From Paracoccaceae bacterium (GTDB lineage Bacteria > Pseudomonadota > Alphaproteobacteria > Rhodobacterales > Rhodobacteraceae): 33,752 nucleotides of DNA. Below are positions 31,307-33,752 of this stretch, piece after piece. A program made the translations under genes and the position numbers. The stretch is from contig DAIEJF010000270.1 of the NCBI GenBank assembly GCA_027351005.1, positions 1-33,752 of the forward strand, written 5' to 3'. The notes below the pieces were generated by a model that saw only the letters and a program-made list of their open reading frames with translations, was not told where the DNA came from and ran no database searches. Every line of letters begins with the position of its first letter. Within the stretch, counting starts at the first letter, position 1.

Positions 31307-32404
31307 TCAGCCAAGGCTCGATCGGTAATCCTGGTAGCCGAACTGACGGGCAACGGTGATGCTGCCGTCGATCTCGCGGATCGCGATGGCGGGCATCTGC
31401 ACGCCATTGAACCAGTTCTTCTTGACCATCGTGTAACCGGCCGCATCCAGGATCGACAGCCGGTCGCCCACCTGCAACGGCGCGGGGAAGCGGAACTCGC
31501 CGAAGATGTCGCCCGCAAGGCAGGATTTGCCGCAGATCATGAACGAATGTTCGCCTTCGTTCGGCGTAATCTTCGCAGGCTGGCGGTAGATCAGCAGATC
31601 CAGCATGTGCGCCTCGATCGAACTGTCGACGACGGCCAGCTTCTTGCCATTGTCCAGCACGTCCAGCACCGTCACTTCCAGCGAGGCGGCGTTGGTGATC
31701 GCGGCCTCGCCCGGCTCCAGGTAGACCTGCACGCCGAAGCGGTCGGAAAAGGCCCTCAGCCGGGCCGCAAGCGCCTCGACCGGGTAGTCCGCGCCGGTGA
31801 AATGGATGCCGCCCCCCAGGCTGACCCATTGAACCCGCTCCAGCAGCGCGCCGAATTCGGCCTCGATCCGGGAAAGCTGCGCATCGAACAGCGCGAAATC
31901 GCCGTTTTCGCAGTTGTAATGGATCATGAAGCCGGAAATCCGGTCGATCACCTGCCCGATCTTCGCGGCGTCCCATTCCCCCAGCCGGGAAAACGGCCGG
32001 GCGGGGTCTGCCAGATCGAAGCCGCTGGTGGAAAACCGCGGGTTCAGCCGCAGCCCGCGGGAGATGTCCTGTGCGCGCCCCTCGAACCGGGCAAGCTGGC
32101 TGATGGAATTGAAGATGATCTTGTCGGCATAGCCCACCGCCTCGTCGAACTCGTGGTCGGACCAGGCCACCGAATAGGCATGCGTCTCGCCGCCAAACTC
32201 CTCGCGCCCCAGCCGCAATTCGTAAAGCGACGAAGACGTGGTGCCCGCCATGTGCGGCTTCAGCGTGTCAAACACGGGCCAGGTGGCAAAGCACTTCAGC
32301 GCCAGAAGCGCCTTGGCGCCCGACAAAGCCTGAAGCCGGTCGATGATCGCCATGTTCCGCGCCAGCGCGGCGCGGTCGATCAGATAATAGGGTGTTTGCA
32401 GCAT
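31307..32404 (-). CDS. nspC: Carboxynorspermidine/carboxyspermidine decarboxylase
   Basis: The protein is 365 aa. It belongs to the alanine-racemase-fold PLP decarboxylases: TPYYLIDRAALARNMAII at the start, Lys37 in ALLALKCFATWPVFD as the PLP lysine, WVSLGGGIHFTG as the phosphate-binding glycine loop, VYLEPGEAAI, and the C-terminal MICGKSCLAGDIFGEF with the catalytic cysteine. It removes CO2 from carboxyspermidine or carboxynorspermidine to give spermidine or norspermidine. ATG 32404 has GGGGGA eight bases upstream. Together with the dehydrogenase it forms the alternative polyamine route used in place of SpeD/SpeE. Which triamine is made depends on whether diaminopropane is available, which the window does not show. 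Confidence 0.93.
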   Translation of the reverse strand: MLQTPYYLIDRAALARNMAIIDRLQALSGAKALLALKCFATWPVFDTLKPHMAGTTSSSLYELRLGREEFGGETHAYSVAWSDHEFDEAVGYADKIIFNSISQLARFEGRAQDISRGLRLNPRFSTSGFDLADPARPFSRLGEWDAAKIGQVIDRISGFMIHYNCENGDFALFDAQLSRIEAEFGALLERVQWVSLGGGIHFTGADYPVEALAARLRAFSDRFGVQVYLEPGEAAITNAASLEVTVLDVLDNGKKLAVVDSSIEAHMLDLLIYRQPAKITPNEGEHSFMICGKSCLAGDIFGEFRFPAPLQVGDRLSILDAAGYTMVKKNWFNGVQMPAIAIREIDGSITVARQFGYQDYRSSLG

Positions 32405-32478
32405 CGGCGGATCCCCCGGGTGGCAAGGGAAGGGTCAAGGCGGGGCCGTATACGGTGCGGCCCCGCCGGGTGCAACCC

Positions 32479-32784
32479 TCAGCCCCGGCCGCGTGGGCCG
32501 CTGCGCGGCTTCAGCCGCTGCGACGGATCGGCCGGGTTCACGGGCGGTCGCCGGGGCGCGCCGGGCTTGGCCGGGCGTACGGCCTTGTCGGCGCCGGTCC
32601 AGCGCGGCTTCTTCGCCGGCCCGTCCTCGCCCGCGGCGCGCGGCCGGGCGGGGCGATCATCGGAGGACCTGGCCTCGTAGGGTTTGCCTTCGTAGGATTT
32701 GCCCCCGGCAGATTTGGCGTAGGGCTTGCGCGGCCCGTCCTCGGCCTTGGCATAGGGTTTGCGCGGCGCACCCTCGGATTTGGC
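32479..32784 (-). pseudogene. In-frame continuation of the DEAD-box helicase tail behind a TAA
   Basis: Immediately after the TAA at 32785-32787 the same frame stays open for 101 codons to a TGA at 32479. It reads AKSEGAPRKPYAKAEDGP, then RKPYAKSAGGKSYEGKPYEA and a basic end with KKPRWTGADKAVRPAKPGAP and RLKPRSGPRGRG. This clearly continues the RKPYAK repeats and has the basic Gly/Arg/Pro end typical of these helicases. It was therefore coding until recently, or still is if the TAA is a sequencing error or read through. Confidence 0.7.
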
Positions 32785-32976
32785 TTAGGGCTTGCGCGGG
32801 GCGTCGCCGGTCGATTTCGCATAGGGCTTGCGCGGGGCGTCGGCGGCCGGTTTCGCGTAGGGCTTGCGCGGCGCATCCTCGGCGGGCTTGCCATAAGGCT
32901 TCCGCGACGCATCCTCGCTCGTCCGGGCGTAGGGCTTACGGGGCGCATCCTCGGCGGGTTTGGCATAGGGCTTGCG
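32700..32976 (-). repeat. Tandem 36/33-bp repeats coding RKPYAK units
   Basis: Eight consecutive copies of a unit coding RKPYAKPAEDAP or close variants run through the helicase tail. The first five are 12 codons (36 bp) each, the next two 11 codons (33 bp), and the last degrades into KSYEGKPYEA. Copies differ by several substitutions, so the array is not freshly expanded. The sixth copy carries TAA in place of TAT/TAC. Confidence 0.85.
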
Positions 32977-33752
32977 CGGCGCGGCGTGGATCTGGGCCAC
33001 GTCGCCATCCTCGCTCCGGGACACGTCGCGTGCCTCGTCGCGCGCCTTCACGCCGAACCGGCGGGCGGGCTTCACCTCGTCACGCGTTTCATACTTTGCG
33101 GCGCGGAAGGATTTCTTGCCCTGCACCGGGCCTTCGGGCGCATCGAAGCGGGCGGGTTCGCGGCGTGGCGCGCGGGCGGCCGGGCGTTCCATCGACGGCT
33201 CGCCCGCCATCCGGCTCAGCACCAGCCCCGGTTCCAGTTCCATCGCCGCGCCGAGCGCAGCCTCGAAGCCCTTCACCGCGGCTTCGGCGATCTGCACGTA
33301 GGTTTCGTCCTGCTGCACCCGGATGGCGCCGATCTCGGCCTTGGTGATCCGCCCCTGATCGCAGAGCTTCGGCAGGATCCAGCGCGCTTCGGCCCGGCCG
33401 GTGTGGCCGACCGTCAGGCGATACCAGACCGAATCGCCGAACGCCTCGCGCGGGCGCTTGGCCTCGACCGCCTGCGCGGCGGCGGGTGTCGCGGTCACGC
33501 GCAGCTCTTCCGGCGCCGAACGCCCGGCGCGCCATAGCCGCAGGAAGGCCGTGGCAAGCGCCTCCGGCCCGTAGGCGCCGGTCAGCGCGGCCACCGCGGC
33601 GGCCTCGTCCTCGGCCACCGGCGCGCCCAGTTCCGGCGCGGTCATCAGGCGGGCATCGTCGCGTTCCTGCACCTCGTCGGCCGAGGGCGCGGGGCCCCAG
33701 GTCGCGGTGACGCGCGCGCCTTGCAGGATGCGCTGTGCCTTGCGGTAGTCGC
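32785..33752 (-). CDS. DEAD/DEAH-box RNA helicase, C-terminal part (partial, runs off the right edge; tail truncated by TAA)
   Basis: The frame is open to the window edge; 321 codons are visible (the track's start at 33672 is internal). It begins DYRKAQRILQGARVTATWGPAPSADEV, the segment that follows the helicase core in Rhodobacteraceae DEAD-box proteins. The core itself, with the DEAD motif, lies outside the window. A DbpA-like RNA-binding domain follows: WYRLTVGHTGRAEARWILPKLCDQGRITKAEIGAIRVQQDETYVQIAEAAVKGF. Then comes a basic, disordered tail with RKPYAK repeats. The stop at 32785 is TAA inside the sixth repeat where sister repeats have TAT or TAC, a single-base change. The domains are intact, so the shortened protein may well work in RNA remodelling or ribosome assembly. 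Confidence 0.85.
   Translation of the reverse strand, partial: DYRKAQRILQGARVTATWGPAPSADEVQERDDARLMTAPELGAPVAEDEAAAVAALTGAYGPEALATAFLRLWRAGRSAPEELRVTATPAAAQAVEAKRPREAFGDSVWYRLTVGHTGRAEARWILPKLCDQGRITKAEIGAIRVQQDETYVQIAEAAVKGFEAALGAAMELEPGLVLSRMAGEPSMERPAARAPRREPARFDAPEGPVQGKKSFRAAKYETRDEVKPARRFGVKARDEARDVSRSEDGDVAQIHAAPRKPYAKPAEDAPRKPYARTSEDASRKPYGKPAEDAPRKPYAKPAADAPRKPYAKSTGDAPRKP

Noticed and set aside
30251-32680. 809-aa plus-strand ORF
   Set aside because: It is antisense to the two polyamine genes and shows no family motif.
32700-32976. CRISPR-like array
   Set aside because: The regular 33-36 bp units are contiguous coding repeats with no distinct spacers.
32392-33537. Gly/Leu/Ala repeat protein on the plus strand (RRILGGFGIGLARR-like units)
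   Set aside because: It looks like a repeat protein but is only the mirror of the RKPYAK repeats of the helicase tail, which has recognised domains upstream in frame.
1-33752. Mobile element, prophage, toxin-antitoxin or defence system
   Set aside because: No integrase, transposase, terminal repeats, att-site duplication at the tRNA or defence-gene motifs were seen, and composition is even apart from the gltD and ilvE upstream regions.

Overview
The window is GC-rich chromosomal DNA of an alphaproteobacterium, very probably a member of the Rhodobacteraceae (Rhodobacter/Gemmobacter/Tabrizicola-like). This rests on gene content and protein flavour: a petP-petR regulator pair, a DUF6473 protein, a VPxPA-type C-terminal sorting signal, a TIGR04325 methyltransferase, an HDAC-like gene/xseB/ispA/dxs cluster, and a DEAD-box helicase with a long basic tail. 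Coding density is high. Almost all genes look like ordinary chromosomal genes. I see no phage, transposon, CRISPR array, toxin-antitoxin pair or rRNA.

Layout. 1-2.5 kb: the start of a rhamnosyltransferase-like glycosyltransferase (runs off the left edge), a 338-bp gap, a small secreted protein with a VPxPA-type anchor, and a convergent DUF6473 gene. 2.6-5.2 kb: 3-hydroxybutyryl-CoA dehydrogenase and an SDR-like NAD(P)-binding protein on the plus strand; the latter overlaps a convergent TIGR04325 methyltransferase by 55 bp. 5.3-9.3 kb (minus): a tight operon, HDAC-like deacetylase > xseB > ispA > dxs, with ATGA and TGATG overlaps, making the C5 isoprenoid precursor route and farnesyl diphosphate. 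9.4-11.6 kb: petP-petR (MarR regulator plus OmpR-type response regulator) divergent from a branched-chain aminotransferase. 11.7-15.0 kb (minus): a 64-aa hypothetical, a DUF1294 membrane protein, queG, a glutathione S-transferase and mtgA. 15.1-22.1 kb (minus): gltD, a secreted protein of unknown function, then gltB, closed by a strong terminator. The 300 bp upstream of gltD are unusually AT-rich and hold a 12-bp inverted repeat that encloses a 27-codon ORF. 22.4-24.8 kb: an NDUFA9-like protein, tRNA-Leu(CAG) with its own promoter and terminator, a 55-aa hypothetical, YbaK and a short YigZ-like protein. 24.9-27.3 kb (plus): a beta-CASP metallo-beta-lactamase nuclease and a TauE/SafE permease. 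27.3-29.9 kb (minus): a DUF1800-DUF1501 pair with a Tat-type signal on the DUF1501 protein. 30.0-32.4 kb (minus): carboxynorspermidine decarboxylase and dehydrogenase, i.e. the alternative spermidine/norspermidine route. 32.5-33.75 kb (minus): the C-terminal part of a DEAD-box RNA helicase whose repetitive RKPYAK tail is cut by an in-frame TAA, with 101 in-frame codons continuing behind it to a natural stop.

How it fits together: nitrogen assimilation (gltBD), isoprenoid precursor supply (dxs-ispA), branched-chain amino acid metabolism (ilvE), polyamine synthesis, tRNA modification and translation quality control (queG, ybaK, tRNA-Leu) and regulation of respiratory/photosynthetic electron transfer (petPR). 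I do not see a clear new multi-gene system. The points most worth checking are the nonsense codon in the helicase tail, the structured gltD leader with its mini-ORF, the secreted unknown lodged between gltD and gltB, and several small genes with good ribosome binding sites that the ORF track misplaces or misses.
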